Of a stretch of DNA of 64,000 nucleotides, positions 16,820 to 25,225 are shown in pieces (position 1 is the stretch's first letter; every line of letters starts with the position of its first letter). The stretch covers positions 237,033 to 301,032 of the forward strand of contig NZ_LT607416.1 in NCBI RefSeq assembly GCF_900095225.1. The letters are read 5' to 3'. The DNA comes from Pseudomonas sp. UMAB-08 (lineage in GTDB: Bacteria > Pseudomonadota > Gammaproteobacteria > Pseudomonadales > Pseudomonadaceae). Position numbers and translations under genes: made by a program. A model generated the notes under the pieces. That model did not search any database. It saw only the letters and a list, made by a program, of their open reading frames with translations, and was not told the origin of the DNA.

Positions 16820-18373
16820 ATGACTACTACCCCCAAAGCGCAGCGGCGCGGATTGCTTTCCAGGCTAAACCTCTTCGGCGGCACGCCCGCCAAGAAGTGG
16901 GAGGCCGAGAATGTAGTGCCAGCGAGCGACATCACCCAAAACCTCAGTGTCATGTATGGCTCTGGGATGACCACAGTTGCCAGTCTGATGTCCTCAGGCA
17001 AGCGCGGCGCGCGGTCGCGCGACCAGATATACAGCGACTGGGCTCAAATGGAGTCCGATCCCATTGTTTCTACGTCCATTGGCCTACTTGTCACCTCCGC
17101 TCTTGGCGGGCACGAGACCAGTGGCGAGCTCGTTTTCATCGAGAAAAAGGCGTCGGTCGAGAAGGACAGCAAGCTCGCCAACATGGTGGATGAAATCGCC
17201 AGCGACCTCTCTGGAATGTTCAACGATCACGCCTTCCAGATGTCCTACTTGGCCGGCATTTTCGGCGACTCGTACGCCCGGATCTTCTCCAAGCCTAAGG
17301 ATGGCGTTATTGGGATGATGGTGGATGAGCTGATACGGCCGCCACTGGTGCAGCCCTACGAGCGCGGATCTCGGACGGTCGGCTACAGCGTCTCGGTGGG
17401 GGAGCGCAACTTTGAGCCCATGACCGGGCTGCAAATGGTGCGTATGAAGATGCCGCGCACTCAATGGGTGCCACAGTTCGGTGTAATCGAGAAGAGCCTC
17501 AAGCAGTCCTTGCGCGAGGACGACATGGATAAGCTCCCGCTAATGCCGTCAATGGTCGGCGGCTCGCTGATTTATGCCGCCGAAGAGCCCTATCAGAATC
17601 TGAGCGCGAGCCTTCTTGGGCTCGTCGGCCAGCGATGGCTGGATTCCATCGACGAACAGATCATGACGCTCAACATGAACGACATGAGCAAGGATAAGCA
17701 GGAGAAGTTCGCCAGCAGCATTACGCGAATGCTCCAGCGCTCGAAGGACATTGCCGAGCAGGCGGTAAAGGGCGGAAAGCCCATCTTTGAAAAGATCCGC
17801 CATATCGTTCCAGTGAATGGGGATAAGCAGCTCACCGCGCTCCAGGGCCTTGGCCAGCAGCCGGGGCGAACCGGCACCATCGGCATCGAGGACGTCATGC
17901 TTCATGCCCGCCTCACCTCCGGGGCGATCGGCGTTGACCTCTCCATGGTTGGCTTTGCTGACCAGTTATCTGGCGGCCTAGGGGATGGCGGCTTCTTCCG
18001 CACCAGCGCCCAGGCGGCCGAGCGCGCCCGCATCCTGCGCGTTGCCCTGGCTCAATGCTTCAACAACGTGATCGATATTCACACGATGCACCGCTATGGC
18101 GTTGTGTTTAAGCCGTCCGATCGCCCGTGGAATATCAATTTCTTCGGCAGCATTAGCGCGCTGGAAGCCGAGAAACAGCGCACTCGCATGGACGCCATGG
18201 GTGTCGGCATGACGCTCGCTCAAACCATGCAGCAGCTCAAGGATATGGGCGCAACCAAAGAGCTCATGGAGTCATTCCTCACTACCACGATGATGCTCGA
18301 CAAAGAGCAGGCCGTGCTCTACGCGAAGATTGTTGACGCCAAGCCAGCAGGAGGCGGGGATGAGTTTGTATAG
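16820..18373 (+). CDS. Portal protein (517 aa)
   Basis: Size and sequence fit a phage portal, the dodecameric ring at one capsid vertex through which DNA is packaged. Features are the N-terminal unstructured region, the segment RDQIYSDWAQMESDPIVSTS where portal folds begin (about residues 56-75), alpha-helical stem segments in the middle, and the LTSGAIGVDLSMVGFADQLS clip/wing region near residue 370. It would interact with terminase and neck proteins, none of which are in the window. Only a weak AGAG site precedes ATG 16820. The next gene starts inside its last 14 bases. Confidence 0.85.
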   Translation: MTTTPKAQRRGLLSRLNLFGGTPAKKWEAENVVPASDITQNLSVMYGSGMTTVASLMSSGKRGARSRDQIYSDWAQMESDPIVSTSIGLLVTSALGGHETSGELVFIEKKASVEKDSKLANMVDEIASDLSGMFNDHAFQMSYLAGIFGDSYARIFSKPKDGVIGMMVDELIRPPLVQPYERGSRTVGYSVSVGERNFEPMTGLQMVRMKMPRTQWVPQFGVIEKSLKQSLREDDMDKLPLMPSMVGGSLIYAAEEPYQNLSASLLGLVGQRWLDSIDEQIMTLNMNDMSKDKQEKFASSITRMLQRSKDIAEQAVKGGKPIFEKIRHIVPVNGDKQLTALQGLGQQPGRTGTIGIEDVMLHARLTSGAIGVDLSMVGFADQLSGGLGDGGFFRTSAQAAERARILRVALAQCFNNVIDIHTMHRYGVVFKPSDRPWNINFFGSISALEAEKQRTRMDAMGVGMTLAQTMQQLKDMGATKELMESFLTTTMMLDKEQAVLYAKIVDAKPAGGGDEFV

Positions 18374-19271
18374 CAGCGTCAAAGACAGCCTGGCAGGCAT
18401 CGGCGTCACCAAGAATTTTCTAGGCAGCGTAGAGAGCGGCATCAAGTCCGGGGCTAATAGCCTGGGCTCATTTGCGAGCAGCGCTCTCGGCGGCGGCAAG
18501 CTGGCCAGCGCCGCGACAAAGGCGGCCTCCACCATGGGCGCCGGGATAATCAGCAGCAAAATCAATTCCTACATCCCTCCTCAGGTGCGCGGCCTTATTA
18601 ATTCTGGTGCGCAGGCTGGTGGGCAGCTATTGCAGGGAGACTGGGAGGGGGCCGTCCTCACAGGGCTTTCGTCTAGCGCTGGGAGCAAGCTGCTGGGCAA
18701 TGTCCTAGGCCGGACAATGAGCCAAGGCCGATTCATGGGCTCGGCAAATCGGGCCTTTGCTGACATTTCGCCAACAGAGGCGATTGCCATCCATGACGAA
18801 ATTATCAGCATCCGTCGCAGTAAAAAGAACCTCTACATGATCAGCGCGACGAGCGAGGTGGGCGGCGACTTCTCGGAAACCTTCAACCTGTTCTGTGCGG
18901 ACGCCGAGATAAGCCTGGTCAACATTTCCGGCGACAAGAGAAGAGTTGGCGGAGCGTCAGTTGACTGTCCGACATCGAGCGAGGCGGTTGACCTGCGCTT
19001 CACGACTCTGGATGACCAGAACGGGACCATAAAGCGCTGGTTTGAAGAGCACGCCTCTGCTGTGGCGAAGCGGGATGGGACGTTCGGAGTTCCTGCAAGT
19101 TACGCAATCACCTTCAAGGTTTTGCACGCCTACATCACGGAGGGCGGCGGTTTTCAGAGCGCCGGTCTTTACCGTCCGGTGAGCTGCGAGGTGGGGCTTT
19201 CGCGCCGCGAGGATGGCTTTGAAGAGCTGCAAATGTCGTTCACGCAAATTGACACGTTTATGGTGCCCTGA
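18360..19271 (+). CDS. Probable baseplate or tail-tube junction protein (303 aa)
   Basis: The start is ATG 18360, inside the portal gene's end and preceded by the GGAGGCGGGG site; an upstream ATG at 18330 lacks one. The N-terminal 130 residues are Gly/Ala/Ser-rich (GSFASSALGGGKLASAATKA) and the C-terminal 170 residues are beta-rich, ending ELQMSFTQIDTFMV. This resembles tail-tube/baseplate junction proteins of contractile phages (gp48/gp54 type), but the assignment is by general character. It overlaps the following 943-aa gene by one base (TGATG). Confidence 0.55.
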   Translation: MSLYSSVKDSLAGIGVTKNFLGSVESGIKSGANSLGSFASSALGGGKLASAATKAASTMGAGIISSKINSYIPPQVRGLINSGAQAGGQLLQGDWEGAVLTGLSSSAGSKLLGNVLGRTMSQGRFMGSANRAFADISPTEAIAIHDEIISIRRSKKNLYMISATSEVGGDFSETFNLFCADAEISLVNISGDKRRVGGASVDCPTSSEAVDLRFTTLDDQNGTIKRWFEEHASAVAKRDGTFGVPASYAITFKVLHAYITEGGGFQSAGLYRPVSCEVGLSRREDGFEELQMSFTQIDTFMVP

Positions 19272-22102
19272 TGGATATTAGACACGACTCCGACGGGTTT
19301 TTACTCGGCGCCAAGATTGAGGCGCTGGGCGATCAACTTGACGATATCTACAGCGAGCTGCGAGCCATAAAGGGGGCTCTCGGTGATTCAGTGCGGGCAC
19401 CCACTGTCGATACGCCACCCTCTCGCGACAGCAGCTCGAGCCCTCCGCCAGCCCCAAGCGACAGCGGGCCCGCACCTACTCCCACTCCCGCGCCAGACTC
19501 GGCGGGCGGTGGTCCTCGCCCAGACACGCCGCCTCCAGCGCCAGATACACCGCCTCCAACGGTTGTTCCGCCTTCGCGCGACGATCGCACAGCTCCAGGA
19601 CCTACGCCGCCAGGATCTCCGCCAGCCTCGCCTGGCGGACGGGATGAGCGCGGCCGTTTCCGTCGCAGAGCCGGAAGCGGCGATCCGGGCAATCCTGACG
19701 GTGGTGGCGGCGGTAGCGGCGGCGGCTCTGGCGATGATTCTGACAGTCGGTCCGCTGGGATTCTTGGCGGCATCGGAGAGCGACTGGTTGGAGCGGTTCG
19801 TGAAGTTGGGCAAGGTAGCGACGAGGCTGATCCGTCGGTCAAGGCATTCAATGAGATAGCCCAACCCCTTTCTCGCGGGTTTAGCAAAATCTTTGGTGGT
19901 GGCGAGGACAAGAAACAAGACCGCTGGTACCGCAAGTTTTGGCGGGAGATGACCCAAAAACGTCGAGATGACGAAGTCAACAATCGCGGGACTCGTCGGA
20001 GCTTGCGCGACCTGGTGCTGGGCAGTCGAGCCGGAGAATCTGGTGGCGGCGGCATCATGGGCATCATGGCCCTGCTTTTTGGTCCGCTGTTGGCGATGTT
20101 TGCTAAGTTCTTCGCGGGTTTCAGCAAGATATTCAAGCTTCTAGGCGCTATTCCTGGCGTCAAGGCGCTTTCAAACCTGATCCCAGGTAGGACGAGGGGC
20201 GGCGGTGGCGGCCCCGGCCCAGGTCCCGGCGGCGGTCCTGGTGGCGGCGGCCCCGGCCCAGGCAGGCGTGGCGGTCGTGGTCCAGGTCCGGGCCCAGGCG
20301 GCGGCCCAGGTCCCGGCGGCGGAGGCGGTCCTGGCGGAGGTCCGCGTCCTGGTGGCGGCGGTGCTGGCCGAGGCCTACTTAAGCGCATTCCTATGCTGGG
20401 ATCGCTGCTCAGTCTTGCTTTTATGGCAAGCGACGTCATGTCCAGCGAGGGCGGAGAAGGCACCCGGGAAGAAAAGGACAAGTCTACCGGGTCGGCTGTC
20501 GGTCGCGGCGTCGGCAGCATAGGTGGAATGGCTGCCGGTGCTGCCGCCGGTGCTGCTCTGGGCTCGATCGTGCCAGGCCTCGGTACCGCCATCGGCGGCA
20601 TCATTGGCGGGGTTGTCGGCGGCTTCATGGGCGACAAGGCCGGCGATATCATCGGCGAAACGGTCGGCGGCTGGGTTAGCGACCTTAGAAACTCCAATAT
20701 CGGCGGCGCAATTACCGATAAGTGGAACTACACGACTGACTTCATGGGCAGCCTGTGGAGCCAATCGACGGCCGGCATATCTGAACAATGGACGGCTGTC
20801 AGTGCTTCCGTGTCCAGCATGTGGACGACGGTATCTGACACTGCGAGCGCATCGTGGGCGACCGTCTCTACCGAGGCAACCGCACTTTGGGGCGGTGTTT
20901 CTTCTGCTTTGACCGGAGCTTGGACGGCTGCCGTCGAAAAAATGCAGGCTTCTTGGTCTGGTGCCGTGGACCTTGCCTCAAAAGGCTGGGAGGCGCTCTC
21001 TGGTCTGGCCGGGTCCGCCAAAGACTGGCTCAAGGAGAAGACGGGCGTAGACCTGCAAAAGGTCTATGACGGCGTCGGAGCTAAGGCCAGTGAGATTGTT
21101 GGCGGGGCCGGTGAGGCGGTAAGCAGTGCGTGGAGCAAGGTTACTGATGTCGCGGCCAGCGCAAAGGCGGCGGTTAAGTCCGGCGCGAGTCGGGCGGCGG
21201 ACGCCACCGGTATTTCAGGGGTTGTTGGGGCATTCAAAACAGCAGGGAAGGTCGCCGATGCTAAGCAAGGCCTGCGCCGCGCCATGGCCGACTCGGACAT
21301 CACTGACCCTAAAGAGCAGGCGATGTTCATGGCTCAGATGGATCATGAGTCCGGCGGATTCAAGTCCGACGAAGAGAACTTGAGCTACGGCGCTTCCGGA
21401 CTGAGAAAGACGTTTGGCAAATACTACAAAACCGACGCTGAGGCGCAAGCCGATGCGCGCAATCCTGAGGCAATTGCCAACAAAGTGTATGGCGGCCGGA
21501 TGGGCAACACAGAGGCGGGCGACGGCTACAAGTTCCGTGGTCGTGGCGCAATACAGCTAACGGGCAAGGACAACTATGCGGCGGCGGGGAAAGACCTCGG
21601 GCTGGATCTGCTTCAAAACCCGGACCTCGCCAAAGATCCTGACAACGCTGGGAAGATCGCAGCTTGGTATTGGAAGAAGAACAAGCTCGGCGACGCTGCA
21701 AAGGCTGGCGATGTAACTGCGGTCACAAAGAAAATCAACGGAGGTACGAACGGCCTGGCAGATCGCCAGGAGAAGTACAGCGAGTACCTGGCTGACGCTC
21801 AAAATGGCAGCCTGAACAGCCAGAAGACAGAAGTATCCCCGGCAGCGGCCGCGCCTGCCTTGATGGCCTCTAGCATGACCCCCACCACTATGGCGGTCGT
21901 GCCTCCAGCGCCTTCCATTTCGGTGATGCCAGCACCAGCCATCGCAGGTATCGCCGAAGCTCCTGACGTTGAGCCCGTGGCGCTGGGAGGCGGCGGACGG
22001 AGACAGGCCACGGCGCCAGCGGCACCCACCAGCATTCCGCGCGACCTGGAAGATCGCCGAATCGCTCATATCGTCACTGGGGCCTACAGCGGCGCGGTTT
22101 GA
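19271..22102 (+). CDS. Virion protein with C-terminal GH19 lysozyme domain, possibly tape-measure type (943 aa)
   Basis: A modular protein. Residues 50-130 are a Pro/Ser-rich unstructured linker, 311-367 a Gly/Pro repeat (GPGPGGGPG type), and 418-463 a glycine-zipper membrane-like segment (AAGAAAGAALGSIVPG). Residues 480-640 are Ala/Trp-rich helices with repeated SxxWxxV units. Residues about 670-850 are a GH19 lysozyme domain with the predicted catalytic pair Glu693 (DHESGGF) and Glu702 (EENLSYG). A cell-wall hydrolase inside a long structural protein is typical of tail-associated lysins that locally open peptidoglycan during injection. It may act as, or with, the tape measure; this is inferred from size and the helical and membrane-like segments. 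Confidence 0.75.
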   Translation: MDIRHDSDGFLLGAKIEALGDQLDDIYSELRAIKGALGDSVRAPTVDTPPSRDSSSSPPPAPSDSGPAPTPTPAPDSAGGGPRPDTPPPAPDTPPPTVVPPSRDDRTAPGPTPPGSPPASPGGRDERGRFRRRAGSGDPGNPDGGGGGSGGGSGDDSDSRSAGILGGIGERLVGAVREVGQGSDEADPSVKAFNEIAQPLSRGFSKIFGGGEDKKQDRWYRKFWREMTQKRRDDEVNNRGTRRSLRDLVLGSRAGESGGGGIMGIMALLFGPLLAMFAKFFAGFSKIFKLLGAIPGVKALSNLIPGRTRGGGGGPGPGPGGGPGGGGPGPGRRGGRGPGPGPGGGPGPGGGGGPGGGPRPGGGGAGRGLLKRIPMLGSLLSLAFMASDVMSSEGGEGTREEKDKSTGSAVGRGVGSIGGMAAGAAAGAALGSIVPGLGTAIGGIIGGVVGGFMGDKAGDIIGETVGGWVSDLRNSNIGGAITDKWNYTTDFMGSLWSQSTAGISEQWTAVSASVSSMWTTVSDTASASWATVSTEATALWGGVSSALTGAWTAAVEKMQASWSGAVDLASKGWEALSGLAGSAKDWLKEKTGVDLQKVYDGVGAKASEIVGGAGEAVSSAWSKVTDVAASAKAAVKSGASRAADATGISGVVGAFKTAGKVADAKQGLRRAMADSDITDPKEQAMFMAQMDHESGGFKSDEENLSYGASGLRKTFGKYYKTDAEAQADARNPEAIANKVYGGRMGNTEAGDGYKFRGRGAIQLTGKDNYAAAGKDLGLDLLQNPDLAKDPDNAGKIAAWYWKKNKLGDAAKAGDVTAVTKKINGGTNGLADRQEKYSEYLADAQNGSLNSQKTEVSPAAAAPALMASSMTPTTMAVVPPAPSISVMPAPAIAGIAEAPDVEPVALGGGGRRQATAPAAPTSIPRDLEDRRIAHIVTGAYSGAV

Positions 22103-22104
22103 CC

Positions 22105-22145
22105 GGAAAAGACGCCCGGTAGCGCAATGCTGCCGGGCCTAGCAT
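22105..22145 (+). promoter_or_regulatory. Candidate phage late promoter (copy B) with strong spacer hairpin
   Basis: GGAAAA (22105-22110), 29 bp, then TAGCAT (22140-22145). The spacer holds a 10-bp inverted repeat (GCCCGGTAGC / GCTGCCGGGC, one wobble pair) that could be an activator site or a factor-dependent stop for the 943-aa gene. The baseplate operon starts 29 bp downstream. Confidence 0.55.
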
Positions 22146-22173
22146 GGCTGCAATGAATTGAGCGGTGACGGCC

Positions 22174-22467
22174 ATGAATACAGTAACCGGCGAGGATATC
22201 GTCCTAATGATCGACCATTGGTTGCACACCCCAACCGGAAGCTATTTGGGGTCGAACTATGGGCACGATATCGCCTCCCTCCTGCAGCGTCCTAACTCCG
22301 AGGGTGCGGCCGATGACTTCCTGGCAAAGCTTCGAGCCGATGTCCCGGTAGTTGCCGCCCTTCCGGACGGCGCCATGTCGCTTTATGCGGTGCCCGACGG
22401 ATTCGAGCGACTGAGCATCCACCTGGATATTGGCAGCCGCACCTATAACTTGTCGGATATGGGATAA
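22174..22467 (+). CDS. Baseplate wedge protein, gp25-like (97 aa)
   Basis: A small protein with the gp25/gpW lysozyme-like baseplate pattern: IVLMIDHWLHTPTGSYLGSN, then GHDIASLLQRPNSE and a helical remainder. In contractile tails this protein is part of the inner wedge and helps start sheath assembly. The start is ATG 22174; an upstream GTG at 22165 is in frame but less well placed. It is the first gene of the distal tail operon and is followed 3 bp later by the J-like gene, the classic gp25-J order. Confidence 0.78.
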   Translation: MNTVTGEDIVLMIDHWLHTPTGSYLGSNYGHDIASLLQRPNSEGAADDFLAKLRADVPVVAALPDGAMSLYAVPDGFERLSIHLDIGSRTYNLSDMG

Positions 22468-22470
22468 ACC

Positions 22471-23952
22471 ATGTACACGCGCGAAGATTTCATGAAAGAG
22501 GCCGAGCGCCTTATTTCAAAGTACCCAACTCTAAGCATCCTGTCGAAAGTCGGCGACCCCAGGCTCAAGCACAACCTTGAGTCCGTCGCAGGCATGCTGG
22601 CCATGTACTCATCGCAGGTGGAAGTTTCAACGGCTGAGGCTTTCGAGAAGGTTCGGGACAGTACGGTGCTTGCTGACGCGGCCATGCGCGGGATCATCCC
22701 AAAAGCGACTCCGGCTCGCTTGGTGCTGGCGGTAACAAATAAGGGTGGAAATGCCTTCCAGATCGACGCTTCTCGCGGCTTTGCTGACAACCAAGGGTTT
22801 GATATTCGCGGCGACGCCACTGTAAGCGTTCCGGCTGGGGCTACCGTCGCGCTGCCTGCTACCCAGATTTACACAAAAACCACCACTCACTCCGTGACTG
22901 AAAGCCGTCCTTTCTATGAGGTCGAGATTGATCTTGCTGACGACGATGCTTATTTGTGCGGCCTCAGCGTTTCAGACGTCGAGGGGGAAATGGAGTGCCG
23001 GGAGCGGTACGTCAATTGCGGCGTAGGCGATCGCATTTATCACATCGAGGCTGACGATCGGCAGCGGATCTACATCCGCTTTGGACTTGCCGGCGTGGTC
23101 GGCATTCAGCCTATCGAAGGCTCTGAAATTACCATTACGGCCCATTATTGCGCGGGAGACGCCACGTTCAAGCATGGCTCCCCGGTCGTCTTCTCTGAGA
23201 TGCGCGACCCTTACGAGACCAATATAGAGTTGCTTATTCAGGAAGTGTCAGAGGCCGGCTCTAACCCGATTGGCATTCAGACGCTACGCGAACTGGCCAA
23301 GTACCCCTCTATATATAACGACAATGCCGTGTTCCTCGGTGAGTTCGAGTACCTGGTGCGCCGAAACTTCCCGGACCTTAAATTCTGCCGTGTCTGGAAC
23401 GAGACGGCGGAGGAAAGGGCAAGGGGAGTCAGCTTCACGAATATCAATTCGCTGTTCGTTGCCTGCTTCTCCGCGCTCGAGGATGAACCTGTTCTGTACC
23501 AGGCGCCCGGAGAGGTCGTGGCCCCATATCGCATAACCGATCTGACCGGCACTCAGCAGGCGATCAAAGCGAAGATCCTTGCTGCTGACGACAGCTATCG
23601 GGTGCAGTTCGTTACGGCGGTCCGGGCGCCAATCGGCGTATCGATCACGGCCAGCGTGTCGAGCTCATACGAGAAAACCACTGTAGAGCAGCAGATTGTC
23701 AGCTCAATGCTCGATGCCTTTGGTGAGTCATCCGGGCGAAGCGTTCTGCTCTATCAGCAGATATATAAGCTGCTGCGGGAGAAGGTTCCGGCTCTGGCCG
23801 TCGGCCAGGCCGATCTGATCCTATCCATTGGCGAGCAGTCCACTACCAATACGCGCCCCGAGCTATGGCGTTACGTCACCGAGCAGTCGATGACCGTGGC
23901 CGTCACGGTCGGCAACGTCTCCTCTCCGAATTGGGGGGCTGGCTTTGAGTGA
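22471..23952 (+). CDS. Baseplate J-like protein (493 aa)
   Basis: Length, position after a gp25-like gene and the pattern of a beta-rich N-terminal domain followed by a mixed alpha/beta region fit the baseplate J/gp6-like family, which forms the wedge ring holding tail fibres. Recognisable parts are the N-terminal helix (EDFMKEAERLISKYPTLSIL) and the segment RLVLAVTNKGGNAFQIDASR, where the J-type core begins. The last eight bases overlap the next gene. Confidence 0.72.
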   Translation: MYTREDFMKEAERLISKYPTLSILSKVGDPRLKHNLESVAGMLAMYSSQVEVSTAEAFEKVRDSTVLADAAMRGIIPKATPARLVLAVTNKGGNAFQIDASRGFADNQGFDIRGDATVSVPAGATVALPATQIYTKTTTHSVTESRPFYEVEIDLADDDAYLCGLSVSDVEGEMECRERYVNCGVGDRIYHIEADDRQRIYIRFGLAGVVGIQPIEGSEITITAHYCAGDATFKHGSPVVFSEMRDPYETNIELLIQEVSEAGSNPIGIQTLRELAKYPSIYNDNAVFLGEFEYLVRRNFPDLKFCRVWNETAEERARGVSFTNINSLFVACFSALEDEPVLYQAPGEVVAPYRITDLTGTQQAIKAKILAADDSYRVQFVTAVRAPIGVSITASVSSSYEKTTVEQQIVSSMLDAFGESSGRSVLLYQQIYKLLREKVPALAVGQADLILSIGEQSTTNTRPELWRYVTEQSMTVAVTVGNVSSPNWGAGFE

Positions 23953-25225
23953 TTATGACTTCTCAAGCGCGCTGAATCCCGAAGCCGCTCCGCTCAGCAA
24001 CAGTCATGAGCTGAACACATTCGCCTTCGAGCGCGAGATGAAGAGCCTGACGCTCGAGCTCTTTAATCTGCTGAGTGCGGGAACCTTTGATGCCAGCGTC
24101 ATGGGTGCCCCGCACCTCGGTTCTTTCGATCTGGTGCGTAAAACCGTCAACCGCGACGGGCTGGTGCTTCTGCCTGGCGATCGAGAGGAAGCCGCTACCC
24201 GCTACCTGTACCGGGCATGGAAGTCTGGCGACATACAGAAGCGCGGCCTGCATTTCCTGCGCACCTACCTGCAAATGCTGTTTCCGAACTCGTGCGAGGT
24301 GACTCAGCTTTGGCATAGCGATCAGTACGAATACCCGACGGCGCTATTCAGCGACAAGCCAATATTCGCTTGGTGGCTCCACCAGGTGGGCGAGCCAGGC
24401 CTAAAACTCGATGGCTCCTGGGGCTTAGGCAGGCACATCGAGGGCGCGACCGAGGAGCGGAGCTTTCGCCGCGAGGGCATGGAAGGAATGTGGCTCACCA
24501 GCCGAATAGAGATTTCGCTGGATCTGGGTATTGAAATTCAGTCTGTCTCTCGGCTCCTGCAGATCATTCGTGCTGTTATTCCGGCTCGCTTGGTGCCGGC
24601 CTTTGTGTTCTGGCTGAACACCGTCCTGGACGTAACCATCCGAACCAGCCACTCACTTTCAATGGAGAAGGCCGTTTCCATCCGCTATCCGTGGGGCGGG
24701 CGGGTAATCACCGACAACCCGGATAGCAGGTGGTCCCTGGGCCGTGACGCCGAGTTTGTGACCCTGCCCCAGCCATTCGGCCAGTTTGCTTTGGGCGAAA
24801 TGCGGGGAGGGCTGTCGAAGTGGGCGCTCAAGAACGAGCGAGTGCAGACCCAGGCCTATCTCGAGAAGAGCATGGAGATTGGCTTTTGGAGAACTGAAAC
24901 CCTGCCTCCCGATCCCGTCATTGAGTACGAGCTCACTCCCGAGCCCGAAAAGCTTTATCGCAGAAACCGGAAACTGAATGGTGCTTGGTCGCTTGGCGGA
25001 ACCCTGCGACTGGGCTCCTTCAAGTTGAATGGTCAGCGGTTGCGAAGTAGGAAAATGGCGATTAGCGCCCGTCTTGGCTCCTTTAAGCTCCTGAATATGC
25101 AGTCGGCAGTGGCAAAACCGACCCCAGGCGCACGACTCACTTTGTCGGGCCGCTGGAAGCTCGGATCGAAGCTGCATCCAGATTTCAGCATTCAAGTGAT
25201 TAAAGAGGGTTCCAGCGATGGCTGA
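23945..25225 (+). CDS. Tail protein I-like fibre-connector protein with C-terminal repeats (426 aa)
   Basis: The gene starts at TTG 23945, inside the end of the J-like gene. Residues about 80-220 resemble tail protein I (AATRYLYRAWKSGDIQKRG; VSRLLQIIRAVIPARLVPAF), which links baseplate J to the fibres. The C-terminal 100 residues contain short imperfect repeats around W-x-LG and LGSFKL (NGAWSLGG, LRLGSFKL, ARLGSFKL, SGRWKLGS), and the unit also occurs near residue 155 (DGSWGLG) and 260 (SRWSLG). Family members usually lack this extension. The repeats may build a beta-stranded adaptor for the fibre. Confidence 0.65.
   Translation: MSDYDFSSALNPEAAPLSNSHELNTFAFEREMKSLTLELFNLLSAGTFDASVMGAPHLGSFDLVRKTVNRDGLVLLPGDREEAATRYLYRAWKSGDIQKRGLHFLRTYLQMLFPNSCEVTQLWHSDQYEYPTALFSDKPIFAWWLHQVGEPGLKLDGSWGLGRHIEGATEERSFRREGMEGMWLTSRIEISLDLGIEIQSVSRLLQIIRAVIPARLVPAFVFWLNTVLDVTIRTSHSLSMEKAVSIRYPWGGRVITDNPDSRWSLGRDAEFVTLPQPFGQFALGEMRGGLSKWALKNERVQTQAYLEKSMEIGFWRTETLPPDPVIEYELTPEPEKLYRRNRKLNGAWSLGGTLRLGSFKLNGQRLRSRKMAISARLGSFKLLNMQSAVAKPTPGARLTLSGRWKLGSKLHPDFSIQVIKEGSSDG

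Noticed and set aside
20190..20370. Gly/Pro-coding tract as a CRISPR array or tandem DNA repeat
   Set aside because: Irregular short units in frame within a gene, no spacers and no constant repeat.
19348..20697. 449-codon minus-strand Pro-rich frame
   Set aside because: Mirror of the Gly/Pro-rich part of the 943-aa virion gene in high-GC DNA.
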